Source of the DNA: a virus
DNA: 64,000 nucleotides
Strand: one strand, 5' to 3'
IMG/VR virus record: IMGVR_UViG_3300031236_000003
Coordinates: 1 to 64,000 of that record
The notes beneath the pieces were generated by a model. It ran no database searches, was not told where the DNA came from, and saw nothing but the letters and a program-made list of their open reading frames with translations. Each line of letters begins with the position of its first letter. Position 1 is the first letter of the stretch. Both the position numbers and the translations under genes were made by a program. Positions 15,050 through 23,562 of the stretch are shown here, piece after piece.

Positions 15050-16852
15050 ATGGCCGACTTGGGAGAGACACCGGAGCAGCGACTTGAGGCAGAAGTTGTC
15101 TCCTGGTCCGATGCTGTGTACGACGAAGCGGAGCGCGATCTGGCGGATTCCCGCGAGATTCGACTCGTCTCCAAACTCATCGACTACATCTCCGGGAATC
15201 AATGGAATGCCAAGGCGCGCTACGGACGCTCCCGGCCGACCGTCAACCGGATATTCCGGTTTTTCACCGAAATGACCGGGTTGCTCACCGACATTGAGCC
15301 GGACTTCCAAGTAAAATTCCACAACGAAGACGAGCAGTGGCAGGCGCTGCAAACCCTCTTGAACGAGATGATTACGATGTGGGCTCAGGTCTCGGACTTC
15401 GAGATGGAGCTTACCCAGACGGTCATGTGGGCGCTGCTCAACACCGGCTACGGCAAGGTCCAATGGAACTCCGCGCTCAATGGCGGCCTGGGCGACAACG
15501 AGTTCATGCCGCTCGGCCCGCTAAACGTGATGAGCATTGGATCCGGCAACAAGTTTCAGGACGAGGAATGCGTCATTGGCCGCTGGCCGACGACTATCGA
15601 GTCCCTGGTCCGCACCTTCGGCGAGGTAGCGCGCGGCGTGATTCCCGACATCGAGACGGACGGACCGGCTTCCGAGGCAACGCGCCCTGGGAAAATCTCC
15701 GAGGCGAAGTGGGCGGCACTCAACCCGCAACTCAAGCGGCTGCTCGGAAAAGCAAACCCGTCATCCATGCAGAGCAAGAAGACGCGCTACCCCCGCGCTA
15801 TGCTCAAGCAGTTCTGGTTCAAGGACAGCACGATTCACCGCGGCAGCAAAAGCCTTCTGGTCGGCGACGAAAAGTACAACTGGTCGTATTGGGTCGAGCC
15901 GGGGATGCCGATCTACCCGCGCGGCCGGTTCCTGATTATTGCCGGCGGCAAGGTGCTGCAGGACGGTCCCAACCCCTATTGGCACAGCATGTTTCCATTT
16001 GCCAAGCTCCGGCTGATCCGGGTGCCGTGGTCTTCGCACGGAATCAGCGCCCTTGACCCGATTGCCGCGATGAGCGACATCACGAACCGCATCAACGGTG
16101 GAATCATGGACATGATCCGCGCCGCGATCGAGCCGCGCATTGTGGCGCCGAAGGCGGCGTTTGCCCAATCGGTATGGGATTCCATGGACCCCGGAGCGCC
16201 AGGTTCGAAGATGATGTACAACAACAATTCGCCGAAATCGCCAGAATTCCCAAAGCCCCCCGAGTTGCCGGCCTACGTCCTCCAAATGAAGGAGGGCATC
16301 GACAAAGAGCAGGACATGAGTTCCGGCGCGTCCGCCATCAACCAGGCGGCGCAGAAGAAGCAGGTCCCCGGAGGTGATTCACTCGAAATGATTATGAACT
16401 CGAGGTCGATCCCGATCCGGTTCATGGGCCGCGGCCTCTCCAGTTTCCTCACGGAAGTCGGAACGATGGTCGCCGCGAACAATATGCAGTTCTCAACTTC
16501 GAAGTCGCGTATTGCCAAGTTTGGCACAAAAGGTCTGACCGATTCTGATTTCGAGCCGATGTACGGGCAGTTCCTCAGCCACGGCATGACCGGCGAAGAG
16601 CTCGTCCGCCAGATGCTCTTCAATATCCGCAAGGGCAGCCTGCTGGGGATCGAGAAGCAGGACGAGGTTAATGTGGCCTTTGCAATGGTCAAGATGGGCG
16701 TATTGAGCCGCAAAGCTCTCTACAGAAAAATGGGAATTCCAAAGAGCGAGCAGGACCGAATCGAGGCGGAACTCAAAGAGGAAGCGATCGAGAAGATTAA
16801 ACTGGCGCAGGCAGCGGGAGCTGGTCAACAGCACGGCCATGGCCATAAATAA
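15050..16852 (+). CDS. Portal protein
   Basis: The product is 600 residues. LIDYISGNQWNAKARYGRSR, VNRIFRFFTEMTGLLTDIEP, then GPLNVMSIGSGNKFQDEECV and a long C-terminal helical region fit the portal fold, and the gene follows the terminase. The portal forms the dodecameric ring through which DNA enters. I start it at the ATG at 15050, 8 bases after a -10; a TTG at 15041 would begin inside the promoter. The C-terminus is Gln/His-rich (AGAGQQHGHGHK). Confidence 0.88.
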   Translation: MADLGETPEQRLEAEVVSWSDAVYDEAERDLADSREIRLVSKLIDYISGNQWNAKARYGRSRPTVNRIFRFFTEMTGLLTDIEPDFQVKFHNEDEQWQALQTLLNEMITMWAQVSDFEMELTQTVMWALLNTGYGKVQWNSALNGGLGDNEFMPLGPLNVMSIGSGNKFQDEECVIGRWPTTIESLVRTFGEVARGVIPDIETDGPASEATRPGKISEAKWAALNPQLKRLLGKANPSSMQSKKTRYPRAMLKQFWFKDSTIHRGSKSLLVGDEKYNWSYWVEPGMPIYPRGRFLIIAGGKVLQDGPNPYWHSMFPFAKLRLIRVPWSSHGISALDPIAAMSDITNRINGGIMDMIRAAIEPRIVAPKAAFAQSVWDSMDPGAPGSKMMYNNNSPKSPEFPKPPELPAYVLQMKEGIDKEQDMSSGASAINQAAQKKQVPGGDSLEMIMNSRSIPIRFMGRGLSSFLTEVGTMVAANNMQFSTSKSRIAKFGTKGLTDSDFEPMYGQFLSHGMTGEELVRQMLFNIRKGSLLGIEKQDEVNVAFAMVKMGVLSRKALYRKMGIPKSEQDRIEAELKEEAIEKIKLAQAAGAGQQHGHGHK

Positions 16853-16995
16853 AATATTTTCTGTATTTTGCGTTGCAAACCTACCAAATTTCCAGATTTA
16901 TGGTAGATGATTCTTTTCGAGGCAAGGCGAAAGCCAAGTCTGACGAAGGTGAAGGCCTTCTAAAAAAACCGACCTTTCTCGAAAGGAGATTCCTC
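16853..16995 (+). promoter_or_regulatory. Leader region before the scaffold-capsid genes
   Basis: The 143 bp start AT-rich (AAATAAAATATTTTCTGTAT). TTGCAAACCTACC is present, similar to the late-promoter element CGCAAACCCACC; 17 bp after TTGCAA comes ATTTATGGTAGATG, a poor -10. The later half has inverted repeats, for example GAAGGCCTTC near 16951, and ends in AAAGGAGATTCCTC before a micropeptide gene. A promoter is likely but not precisely placed. Confidence 0.4.
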
Positions 16996-17064
16996 ATGCG
17001 CAAGAAGCACCGCGGAGGCAAGAAACGTCACGGCGGTCGTCGTGGCTCGAAGCGCGAGAAGTAG
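16996..17064 (+). CDS. Highly basic micropeptide (22 aa)
   Basis: AAAGGAGATTCCTC leads into MRKKHRGGKKRHGGRRGS, then KREK and a stop. Sixteen of the 22 residues are Lys, Arg or His, so it must bind nucleic acid or an acidic partner if made. It is first in the run that leads to scaffold and capsid. By position it could condense packaged DNA, as small basic peptides do in some other phages; this is only inference. Confidence 0.55.
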   Translation: MRKKHRGGKKRHGGRRGSKREK

Positions 17065-17143
17065 ATTCTCGCGTAGTCAGATCCTCACCATCTAACCGGG
17101 GCCGGGCAACTGGCCCCCCTCACAACTCTCAGGAGCCGCTACC

Positions 17144-17314
17144 ATGGCGAAAAATGAGCGCGTAAGCGAAGAGACGTTTGGCCCGCCGATCGTACAGGTG
17201 CCGGTGAGCAAGGGCCGCATTGCCCTGTTCGGCAACACCATCAACGACAAGGCGATCCCGAGCCGGGGAACCAGCGTCAACGTCAAAACCGGATACCCGG
17301 ACACAAAGCGATAA
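17144..17314 (+). CDS. Small hypothetical protein (56 aa)
   Basis: The product starts MAKNERVSEETFGPPIVQVP and ends GYPDTKR. CAGGAGCCGCTACC precedes the ATG. It has the look of a small beta-rich virion-associated protein, without Cys or a hydrophobic segment. The 79 bp before it hold an inverted repeat (GGGGCC/GGCCCC) without a T-run. Confidence 0.62.
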   Translation: MAKNERVSEETFGPPIVQVPVSKGRIALFGNTINDKAIPSRGTSVNVKTGYPDTKR

Positions 17315-17317
17315 CCT

Positions 17318-17704
17318 ATGCCGATGCCCCCCCCCACTGCCGCGCCTCCGTCCTTCTACGACAACCTGCCTCCGGGCGGAGATGCCTCTGGCGGAGGCCC
17401 TCAAGGCGGCAAGAAGCCGGGTGGCGAGTCGGATGCGGACGAAGAATTGATGAAGGGCTTCACTGGCGTATTCCGAGTTCTCTCGAAGATGGCCAAGTTG
17501 AAGAAGGAACTGAAGCCCGGCATCGACAAGCTCAAGGACGGGATCAAAGAGATCGTCGTCCAGGGTCTGAAGAAAGACCCGAAGGATTTGGATTCAGGCG
17601 ATGACTCCAAGCCCGCAGATGCAGACGCCGCTCCTCCAGCACCACCGGCGGGCGGACCTCCAGCACCACCACCATCCCAATCAGACGAGAGCCACGCGGC
17701 TTAG
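17318..17704 (+). CDS. Low-complexity Pro/Gly-rich protein
   Basis: The product is 128 residues. Both ends are disordered, with runs of Pro, Gly and Ala. The middle (GFTGVFRVLSKMAKLKKELK) is a charged helix of about 50 residues. The start is 3 bases after the previous stop. It precedes the putative scaffold and may be an assembly factor, but nothing specific supports that. Confidence 0.6.
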   Translation: MPMPPPTAAPPSFYDNLPPGGDASGGGPQGGKKPGGESDADEELMKGFTGVFRVLSKMAKLKKELKPGIDKLKDGIKEIVVQGLKKDPKDLDSGDDSKPADADAAPPAPPAGGPPAPPPSQSDESHAA

Positions 17705-17715
17705 GGAGATGATTT

Positions 17716-18453
17716 ATGGCACTGCTTGACGATTTGAAGGGTATTCTCAGCCAAGCCGATTACGACAAGATCACAGCCAACCCGGCTGTCGCCGCCCGCA
17801 TTGCGAAGGGAGATGAGTTGTATGGGTACTACGTGGGAGAAGACACACCAGTAACGCCGCCCGCCGCCGTTACTCCTCCGGCCGCAGTAGCGGCTCCTCC
17901 CGCCGGCCAGTTTGATTTGGGCGCGATCGAGCGCATGTTTGATTCTCGGCTCGGCAAGATCAGCGAGACGATCGACGCGAAGGTTGCCGACATCGTGAAG
18001 CAGCGCGGCGACGAGCTCTATAACAATGTTCGCACTGGCGTTCGCAACGATGCTCTCCAGTTGGTGAAGATTTACACCCGCCACCAGGAAGCAACCGGCA
18101 AGACCTGGGACGACGCCGAAGAGTTGAAGTTCAACGACTACCTCAAGGCGAACACCGAGTCCCTGAAGTCCGGCACCGGTGGCAAGCCGTACAAGAATTT
18201 GACCGAGGCGTACAACGACTACATCGCGCCGACCGTTACCGAGCGCACCATCGAGAGCGAAGTGACGAAGCGCGTGAAAGCGACTTCCGGTCAGCATGTT
18301 CCTGGCACGACTCCGGCACCGGTTGCGAACCGCAATATCCGGCATCTCCAACATATGAACAAGACCGCAGACGGCGCGGGCCAGACAATCGCGCAGCGCG
18401 CCGCCGCCGCCCTCGATGCGCGCATTGCGAATCGGGAAGCTCTGGCAAGTTAG
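17716..18453 (+). CDS. Putative scaffolding protein
   Basis: The product is 245 residues directly before the major capsid gene. A Pro/Ala linker follows the N-terminal 45 residues, then a long helix (LGAIERMFDSRLGKISETID and onward), a Tyr/Lys-rich segment and a basic C-terminal part with HLQHMNK. Length, helical content, position and the absence of catalytic motifs fit a scaffold that guides shell assembly. GGGAGATGATTT precedes the ATG. Confidence 0.6.
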   Translation: MALLDDLKGILSQADYDKITANPAVAARIAKGDELYGYYVGEDTPVTPPAAVTPPAAVAAPPAGQFDLGAIERMFDSRLGKISETIDAKVADIVKQRGDELYNNVRTGVRNDALQLVKIYTRHQEATGKTWDDAEELKFNDYLKANTESLKSGTGGKPYKNLTEAYNDYIAPTVTERTIESEVTKRVKATSGQHVPGTTPAPVANRNIRHLQHMNKTADGAGQTIAQRAAAALDARIANREALAS

Positions 18454-18499
18454 GCTTTTGCAGTAGGAGTAGCAGCAAAATTTCACGGAGGCCAAGAAC

Positions 18500-19474
18500 A
18501 TGGCTTTGACGATCAACGACATCAGCGCAGTAACCACCCAATTGATCGTTCCCGATCTGGTGGACGAATACTACAAGGTCTCGCCGGTATTCACGATCAT
18601 CTTCAAGGGTGATGCCGTGAAGGACTTTCCAGGTGGCCTGTACATCCAGCAGCCCATTCAGTACGCGCCGCTGAAGGCTGGTCCGTTTGCGCCAGGTTCG
18701 ACCTTCGACATCTCCTACGTCCAGACGGACACGGCGATGACTTTCGCGGTCAAATACTACTACGCCAATGTGACCCTTCAGGGAACCCAACTCCCCTTGA
18801 ATCGCGGCGCGGAAGCGGCCATGAACTTCGTCGAAGAGAAGATGATCAACGGCTCCCAGGCTCTGGCCCAGGCGCTAGCGATCGACATCTACAACGACGG
18901 CCAAGGCACGGTCTCCTCGCAGATTGCCCTCGACGGGTTGCTTGCCGGGTACGACGACGGCACCAACTACCCGACCTACGGAGGCCTGCCGCGCGCCGCA
19001 ATCGGTTCCGGCGCATCGACGGGCATCAACGGCTACTACGCCAACATCGCCGGCCCTCTCTCGGTCACCGCGCTCCAGAAGGCTTACGGCCAGGCCACCT
19101 TCGGCAACCGTCAGCCCAACCTCATGGCCACCACGCAGTCGATCTACAACCAACTCTACAACAAGTTGGTTCCGGCGCAGCGCGTCAACGACAACGTGAT
19201 GGTGGATCAGGCGCAGAACATCGGGTTCACGGCCATCCGCTTCAACAATCAGCGGCTGGTGGTCGACCAGTATGTTCCGACCGGCTACGTCTTCGGCATG
19301 AACACCGACTTCCTAAACGTGTGGATCTCGGATCACGAACTCTTCGGCTTCGGCTTCACCGGGTTCAAGGAACTGCCGAACTCGGTCGACTCCGCCGGCC
19401 AGCTTTGCTTCGGTGGCGACATCGTGGTCAGCGCGCCGCGGCTTGGCTTCATACTTTCCGGGATTACAGGGTAG
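18500..19474 (+). CDS. Major capsid protein
   Basis: The product is 324 residues. It begins MALTINDISAVTTQLIVPDL, continues with an arm-like segment (FPGGLYIQQPIQYAPLKAGP), a helix (AEAAMNFVEEKMINGSQALA) and a C-terminal beta-rich part ending RLGFILSGITG. The pattern is that of HK97-fold capsids, and the gene follows the putative scaffold. CACGGAGG upstream is a strong ribosome site, as expected for an abundant protein. Confidence 0.85.
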   Translation: MALTINDISAVTTQLIVPDLVDEYYKVSPVFTIIFKGDAVKDFPGGLYIQQPIQYAPLKAGPFAPGSTFDISYVQTDTAMTFAVKYYYANVTLQGTQLPLNRGAEAAMNFVEEKMINGSQALAQALAIDIYNDGQGTVSSQIALDGLLAGYDDGTNYPTYGGLPRAAIGSGASTGINGYYANIAGPLSVTALQKAYGQATFGNRQPNLMATTQSIYNQLYNKLVPAQRVNDNVMVDQAQNIGFTAIRFNNQRLVVDQYVPTGYVFGMNTDFLNVWISDHELFGFGFTGFKELPNSVDSAGQLCFGGDIVVSAPRLGFILSGITG

Positions 19475-19532
19475 CAAGTAGTTGTAAACAAACGACTTAT
19501 GCAGTAGGCGCAACTGGCGCCGGGAGCTTCAA

Positions 19533-20177
19533 ATGAGCGCAGGTTTGGATTTCGGGTATTTCAGCACAGGCAACCCGTTCACCAGCATCGACACCTACGT
19601 CGCGACTTCGACGGTGAACCAGACTACGCCTCCGTCGCAGTCCGCGATCCCGAACGGGGCTTACAACTTCCCCGGCCAGGCTTATCTGGCTCCGGTTAGC
19701 ACCTTCGGCTTGCTGAACCAGAAGGGCCAGGGAGCTCCGCTCGTGCTGCGGTATGTTCGATACAACTCGACTGCCAATCCCGCTCTGGTCGCGGCTCCGG
19801 CTCCCGTGTACTGGACCGACGAGACCTTCACGACCGTATCTGGAGTTTTCTCCGAAGGCAACTTCGGCGGCGGCACGGGAAGCGCAAATTCTCTCGCAGG
19901 CCTGCTTCTTCCGAACACCACAGCGTTGCCGAGCTTGACGGCCGCGACGTTGAATGGAAACTGGGTGTGGATTGCGGTGTCGGGGTTTGTGCCTGGCGCT
20001 ACCTCCATCGCGGCAGCCGCAGCCGGCGGAACTCTCATCGGCGGTGCGGGAAACTTCACATGGGCTGCGGCCATCGGCTTGAACGCTGCTCCGACCTCCG
20101 GATCGTTTGCTCGTGTTCTGACTCCGGTAACAGCCGGCTTGTCTGACTTGCTTCTCCAGTGCGACTGGACCTACTAA
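19533..20177 (+). CDS. Putative capsid decoration or head protein
   Basis: The product is 214 residues, rich in Gly, Ala, Thr and Pro, with few charged residues. Segments such as NFPGQAYLAPVSTFGLLNQK and GNWVWIAVSGFVPGATSIAA suggest a beta-rich surface protein. Position right after the major capsid supports a decoration role. No family recognised. Confidence 0.7.
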   Translation: MSAGLDFGYFSTGNPFTSIDTYVATSTVNQTTPPSQSAIPNGAYNFPGQAYLAPVSTFGLLNQKGQGAPLVLRYVRYNSTANPALVAAPAPVYWTDETFTTVSGVFSEGNFGGGTGSANSLAGLLLPNTTALPSLTAATLNGNWVWIAVSGFVPGATSIAAAAAGGTLIGGAGNFTWAAAIGLNAAPTSGSFARVLTPVTAGLSDLLLQCDWTY

Positions 20178-20186
20178 GGAGCTGAC

Positions 20187-20537
20187 ATGGCATTGACGCA
20201 ATCAGGTATTCCGGACAATCGCGCCGAACTCGGCCTGTCCAACCAGCTCCGCACCTATCAAGAGGCGGCCGGCGTTAGCGACTACCCTACCGGTGGCTAC
20301 CAGATCAATGCCAGTGCGGTTGACCTCAGCCAGATTTTCAACTGCTGGCTGGTCGGCCAGAATGCGGCGGCATCCGCATTCATCGCGCAGATCGTATTTC
20401 CGGCCTCGTCGTTCACGAGCCCCGGACCGGCGACTCAGGTGCTGCTCAAACTGCTGGTCTCCACGACCGGCGTTGAGGTTGCGGCTGCGACGAACCTGAC
20501 CGGCTGCATCTGGAATCTTGCTTTTATCGGCTACTAG
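20187..20537 (+). CDS. Small head-associated structural protein (116 aa)
   Basis: The product starts MALTQSGIPDNRAELGLSNQ. It is beta-rich and low in charge, similar in style to its upstream neighbour. AAGGAGCTGAC precedes the ATG. It lies between the decoration-like protein and the first neck protein; a virion role is inferred from context. Confidence 0.68.
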   Translation: MALTQSGIPDNRAELGLSNQLRTYQEAAGVSDYPTGGYQINASAVDLSQIFNCWLVGQNAAASAFIAQIVFPASSFTSPGPATQVLLKLLVSTTGVEVAAATNLTGCIWNLAFIGY

Positions 20538-20634
20538 CTGACATCGGCGGAAAGGGAGGTGTGTCATTCCAGTTCCGCCGATTGTAATACCGCAACAGGT
20601 CCAGCCATCCGGAGCCCAACCATTTGTCCAGCAG

Positions 20635-21588
20635 ATGAATTTTGGGCAGATGATTGGTACGTGCTCAGCCTATAATCCCAATGCTCTCGCCCAAATTCCC
20701 ACCTGGATCAACGAACAGGTCAGGGAAGTCTACGACAAAAAGACCTGGTATGGACTGTTCACGAAGGGCCAGATCATATGCCCGGCTTCGGTGAGCGGCG
20801 GCACGGCGATGGTGACGTTCAACTCTCCGATCGTTCAGGGCATCAACACCACATGGGATCAGACGCTTATCGGCCGCCAGTTCCGCGCCGGCCTGAATAC
20901 GCCCGTCTACACGATCATCAATGTCGATCCGTTTGCTCAAGTCATAACACTGGAGTTGCCGTGGGGCGGTCCTTTTGCGCCGAACCAACTCACGCAGACG
21001 ACCGGCTACTATATCGTTCAGATGTACTACTCGCTTGGACCTAACATCAAGTACATCAAGACGATGGTGAATATGCAGATGGGATTCAGGATGCGGCTGA
21101 ATCTAACACAGGAATACTTCAACACCTTTGATCCGTGGCGCATCCAGGTGAACTTCCCTTGGGCGATTGCGCCGATGCCGACTGACCCGAACGGCAATTA
21201 CCTAGTGGAAATGTGGCCCGCGCCCTTCACTCAGCAGGCGCTCCCGTTTATGGTCTACTGTCAGCCCGGAAATTTACAGTACGATCAGGACACGCTGCCG
21301 CCGTACATCCGCTGCGATGTCATCAATAGCGCTGTGATTGCGCGCGCGCTGCGCTTTAAGCCGAAGGACAACCCCGGCTACGATCCGCAGACGGCAATCG
21401 CCGTGGCCAGCGACTTTGATCGTAAGTATGAGGCTAAGCTTCTTGATATGGCGAACGCCGACGAGAACCTGTACCGGACCTCGGCAACCATCCAGGGCGA
21501 GGACTTGCCGTACTACACGCCGGGGGGAGCTTTCTTTGAGGCGCAGCATGCCGTAATGAGTGGCGGCGGCGGGGACTTTTGGGGGTAG
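20635..21588 (+). CDS. Neck / head-to-tail adaptor protein
   Basis: The product is at least 317 residues. PTWINEQVREVYDKKTWYGL near the N-terminus, then a beta-rich core and a C-terminal helical part (VINSAVIARALRFKP) fit P22-gp4-like adaptors that bridge portal and tail. The annotated ATG has no ribosome site. AAAGGGAGGT at 20551-20560 instead points to an ATT codon at 20566, in frame 23 codons upstream, so the true N-terminus may be longer. Confidence 0.75.
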   Translation: MNFGQMIGTCSAYNPNALAQIPTWINEQVREVYDKKTWYGLFTKGQIICPASVSGGTAMVTFNSPIVQGINTTWDQTLIGRQFRAGLNTPVYTIINVDPFAQVITLELPWGGPFAPNQLTQTTGYYIVQMYYSLGPNIKYIKTMVNMQMGFRMRLNLTQEYFNTFDPWRIQVNFPWAIAPMPTDPNGNYLVEMWPAPFTQQALPFMVYCQPGNLQYDQDTLPPYIRCDVINSAVIARALRFKPKDNPGYDPQTAIAVASDFDRKYEAKLLDMANADENLYRTSATIQGEDLPYYTPGGAFFEAQHAVMSGGGGDFWG

Positions 21589-21597
21589 AATAGGGCC

Positions 21598-21951
21598 ATG
21601 AGTCAGCAATGCGACGTTTGCGAAGTAGTTGTCTACCGGAAGGTGTGGAGCATCGACCGGGAGACGAAGAAGATGGTGGGCAAGGGAGTGGAGTGCGGCT
21701 GCACGCGGAAGCCGAAGGCCCCGGTGACGACGGTAAATCCGTACGATATTACCTTCGATCATGTAGCAGACCGCTTTGGGCAAAAGCTCCATGTCTCGAA
21801 TTTGCGAGAGCTATCCGCCGCAGAGAAGATGTACGGATTTCAGAGCGTCGTCATGAATTCCGACCACCAGAACTTCGACGATCCGCCGCAGCAGAAAAAG
21901 TATGAAGTAGGGGATTTCTACAAACGCAAGTTTGGAGGACCACGAAAATGA
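21598..21951 (+). CDS. Cys-containing hypothetical protein
   Basis: The product is 117 residues starting MSQQCDVCEVVVYRKVWSID. CDVC and CGC suggest one zinc site. The middle, FDHVADRFGQKLHVSNLREL, is helical. The ATG lies 6 bases after TAGAAT, which includes the stop codon of the upstream gene and could be a -10, although no -35 is visible. It ends in ATGA with the next gene. Confidence 0.65.
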   Translation: MSQQCDVCEVVVYRKVWSIDRETKKMVGKGVECGCTRKPKAPVTTVNPYDITFDHVADRFGQKLHVSNLRELSAAEKMYGFQSVVMNSDHQNFDDPPQQKKYEVGDFYKRKFGGPRK

Positions 21952-22325
21952 AGGTTGGAGATTTGGAAATTATCAAGACGAGCCAGATTGGATACAACGA
22001 GTGCTACAGAATACTTCGGGACCAGTCTAAGTCTTTTACTGTTCCATTTTTAAACAACGGTGAACCATTTAAAGAATCTCCGCATACCATCAGTATTATG
22101 GGAGATGACCTGTGCGCTCTGTTTCCAGACGACTTTAGTCAAGAGTATCTTGCGGAATTTAAAGACAAAAATGGGCGAGATGCCTCTATTGCATGCTTGC
22201 CGATAATATCCGGTTTTGCGGTCGTGGCAGATATGGCGCTATCGGATAAGCAAAAGAGGCAATCTTATAGATATATCAAGAGCTTACTGGCTGAATTTTC
22301 TTGGGGTGTGGAGGATGCAGAATGA
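21948..22325 (+). CDS. Hypothetical protein (125 aa), AT-richer than neighbours
   Basis: The product starts MKVGDLEIIKTSQIGYNECY and contains FPDDFSQEYLAEFKDKNGRD and a Lys-rich C-terminus. Codons end in A or T far more often than in flanking structural genes, suggesting recent acquisition together with the next gene. Coupled by ATGA on both sides. No family recognised. Confidence 0.65.
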   Translation: MKVGDLEIIKTSQIGYNECYRILRDQSKSFTVPFLNNGEPFKESPHTISIMGDDLCALFPDDFSQEYLAEFKDKNGRDASIACLPIISGFAVVADMALSDKQKRQSYRYIKSLLAEFSWGVEDAE

Positions 22326-22570
22326 GCGATATGAAAGAGTACTGGAAAAAGCACAGGATCAAATGCGATGCGTATGAAGCGGACGCGGTTTCGCTCGCTA
22401 TCAAGATCACGCGCATGTGTCGCGACGAAAACACATCTCTGGCAATAGTTTCCGCAGCACTCTCTATTTCGAAGATTTTGTTGAGTGGAGATCAGTCTGT
22501 ACCTCATGAAATATATGAAGATGGCGACATGCCGGAAAGTGAAGGAGACGATGAGCGACCCAACGGATAA
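22322..22570 (+). CDS. Small hypothetical protein (82 aa)
   Basis: The product starts MSDMKEYWKKHRIKCDAYEA and ends in an acidic tail. The start overlaps the previous stop (ATGA). It shares the AT-richer codon use of the previous gene. It overlaps the next gene by 20 bp. No family recognised. Confidence 0.6.
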   Translation: MSDMKEYWKKHRIKCDAYEADAVSLAIKITRMCRDENTSLAIVSAALSISKILLSGDQSVPHEIYEDGDMPESEGDDERPNG

Positions 22571-22898
22571 GGTTCACGACGAGTTTCGGTCGCGCAGCAT
22601 CGGCAGCCGCATCGCGCCGTTCAACTCGAAGCCGGCGACGGACAACTTCCACATCGACCGCTCGAGGCTGGGCGTGCATGACGAGTGGGATGAGACCGTC
22701 AAGAACGAGTGGGGTGGCATGGGCAAGATCGTCACGAAGCCGAACTCGATCATGGACAACGTGCGCGCCGGGATGGGCGACCTGCACCACTGCTCCAGCA
22801 GCAAGAATAAGGATGCGCCGGCGGAGCCGACAAACGGCGGGCCTGGTTGCTGCCCGTCGCCGTACTTCAGCAACAGCAGATTGCGCAAGGGGGATTAG
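22551..22898 (+). CDS. Hypothetical protein (115 aa)
   Basis: The product starts MSDPTDKVHDEFRSRSIGSR. AAGGAGACG precedes the ATG at 22551, chosen over an upstream in-frame ATG at 22485 that lies within the previous gene. The C-terminal half has a CSSSKNK and GGPGCCPSPYF cluster. No family recognised. Confidence 0.6.
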   Translation: MSDPTDKVHDEFRSRSIGSRIAPFNSKPATDNFHIDRSRLGVHDEWDETVKNEWGGMGKIVTKPNSIMDNVRAGMGDLHHCSSSKNKDAPAEPTNGGPGCCPSPYFSNSRLRKGD

Positions 22899-22900
22899 TC

Positions 22901-23497
22901 ATGGCAATGCGCCCGTTTTTTGGCACTCAGACTATTGGCGGCACCAACCCACAGCCAGTCTTCGGGACTTCGGTGACCACTGCCTTTGCGCCGCCGCCTG
23001 ATCCCTACAGTGGCAATCTCGCGCCTGGGAGCAATGAAACTTTGGTGACCATCGTCGTCGCGTCTACCAAAGGATTCTGGCAGGGTGACAATGTGCTCAT
23101 CGGGCCTGCGGCGTCCTTCAAGCCCGGCATTGTGGCTCCGGGATCAATCGCAGACTTCGGAACAGTTAAGAGCGTGGTTGATGCCACTCACCTCATCGTC
23201 CAAGGCTTAAAGAAGGCGCATGCGGCTGCCGATTGGGTTGTGCTCGATCAGCCAGCCGGCAACATTCACATCCGGCCTGTCGTGACAGCCTCTACAGTTT
23301 ATATCGGCAACGCATCCACGCTGAGCGCGACCGATCTATCCCTGATGGACGAATTGCCAATCACTGCCGCCGGAGCTGCGCCAGGTTACGTCTTTGACGC
23401 TGAATCGATCGGGATGAGCCAGCCGTTTTCTACGGCCGACTTCTGGATTTTTGGGACTGCGGCAGATACGTTTTTAGCGCGATACACGACGATCTAA
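22901..23497 (+). CDS. Putative virion structural protein
   Basis: The product is 198 residues starting MAMRPFFGTQTIGGTNPQPV. It is beta-rich with SNETLVTIVVASTKGFWQGD and DAESIGMSQPFSTADFWIFG. AAGGGGGATTAGTC precedes the ATG. Composition is like the decoration-type protein at 19533, and the gene lies in the neck region. A virion role is inferred. Confidence 0.68.
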   Translation: MAMRPFFGTQTIGGTNPQPVFGTSVTTAFAPPPDPYSGNLAPGSNETLVTIVVASTKGFWQGDNVLIGPAASFKPGIVAPGSIADFGTVKSVVDATHLIVQGLKKAHAAADWVVLDQPAGNIHIRPVVTASTVYIGNASTLSATDLSLMDELPITAAGAAPGYVFDAESIGMSQPFSTADFWIFGTAADTFLARYTTI

Positions 23498-23513
23498 TGT
23501 AAAATGGGGGTGT

Positions 23514-23532
23514 CGAGTGCTTGCAACACTCG
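23514..23532 (+). promoter_or_regulatory. Stem-loop containing the TTGCAA motif
   Basis: CGAGTG-CTTGCAA-CACTCG forms a perfect 6-bp stem with a 7-base loop in the leader of the endonuclease gene. An extended -10-like TGTAAAAT lies at 23498-23505 but no good -35 is present. There is no T-run, so it is not a typical terminator. Confidence 0.4.
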
Positions 23533-23562
23533 GCTCACGCCACATCGTCTCAGGAGGACGAC

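Noticed and set aside
17701-18537. 278-codon open frame on the minus strand opposite the scaffold gene
   Set aside because: It is a shadow of high-GC codons in the scaffold gene and would run against the capsid operon.
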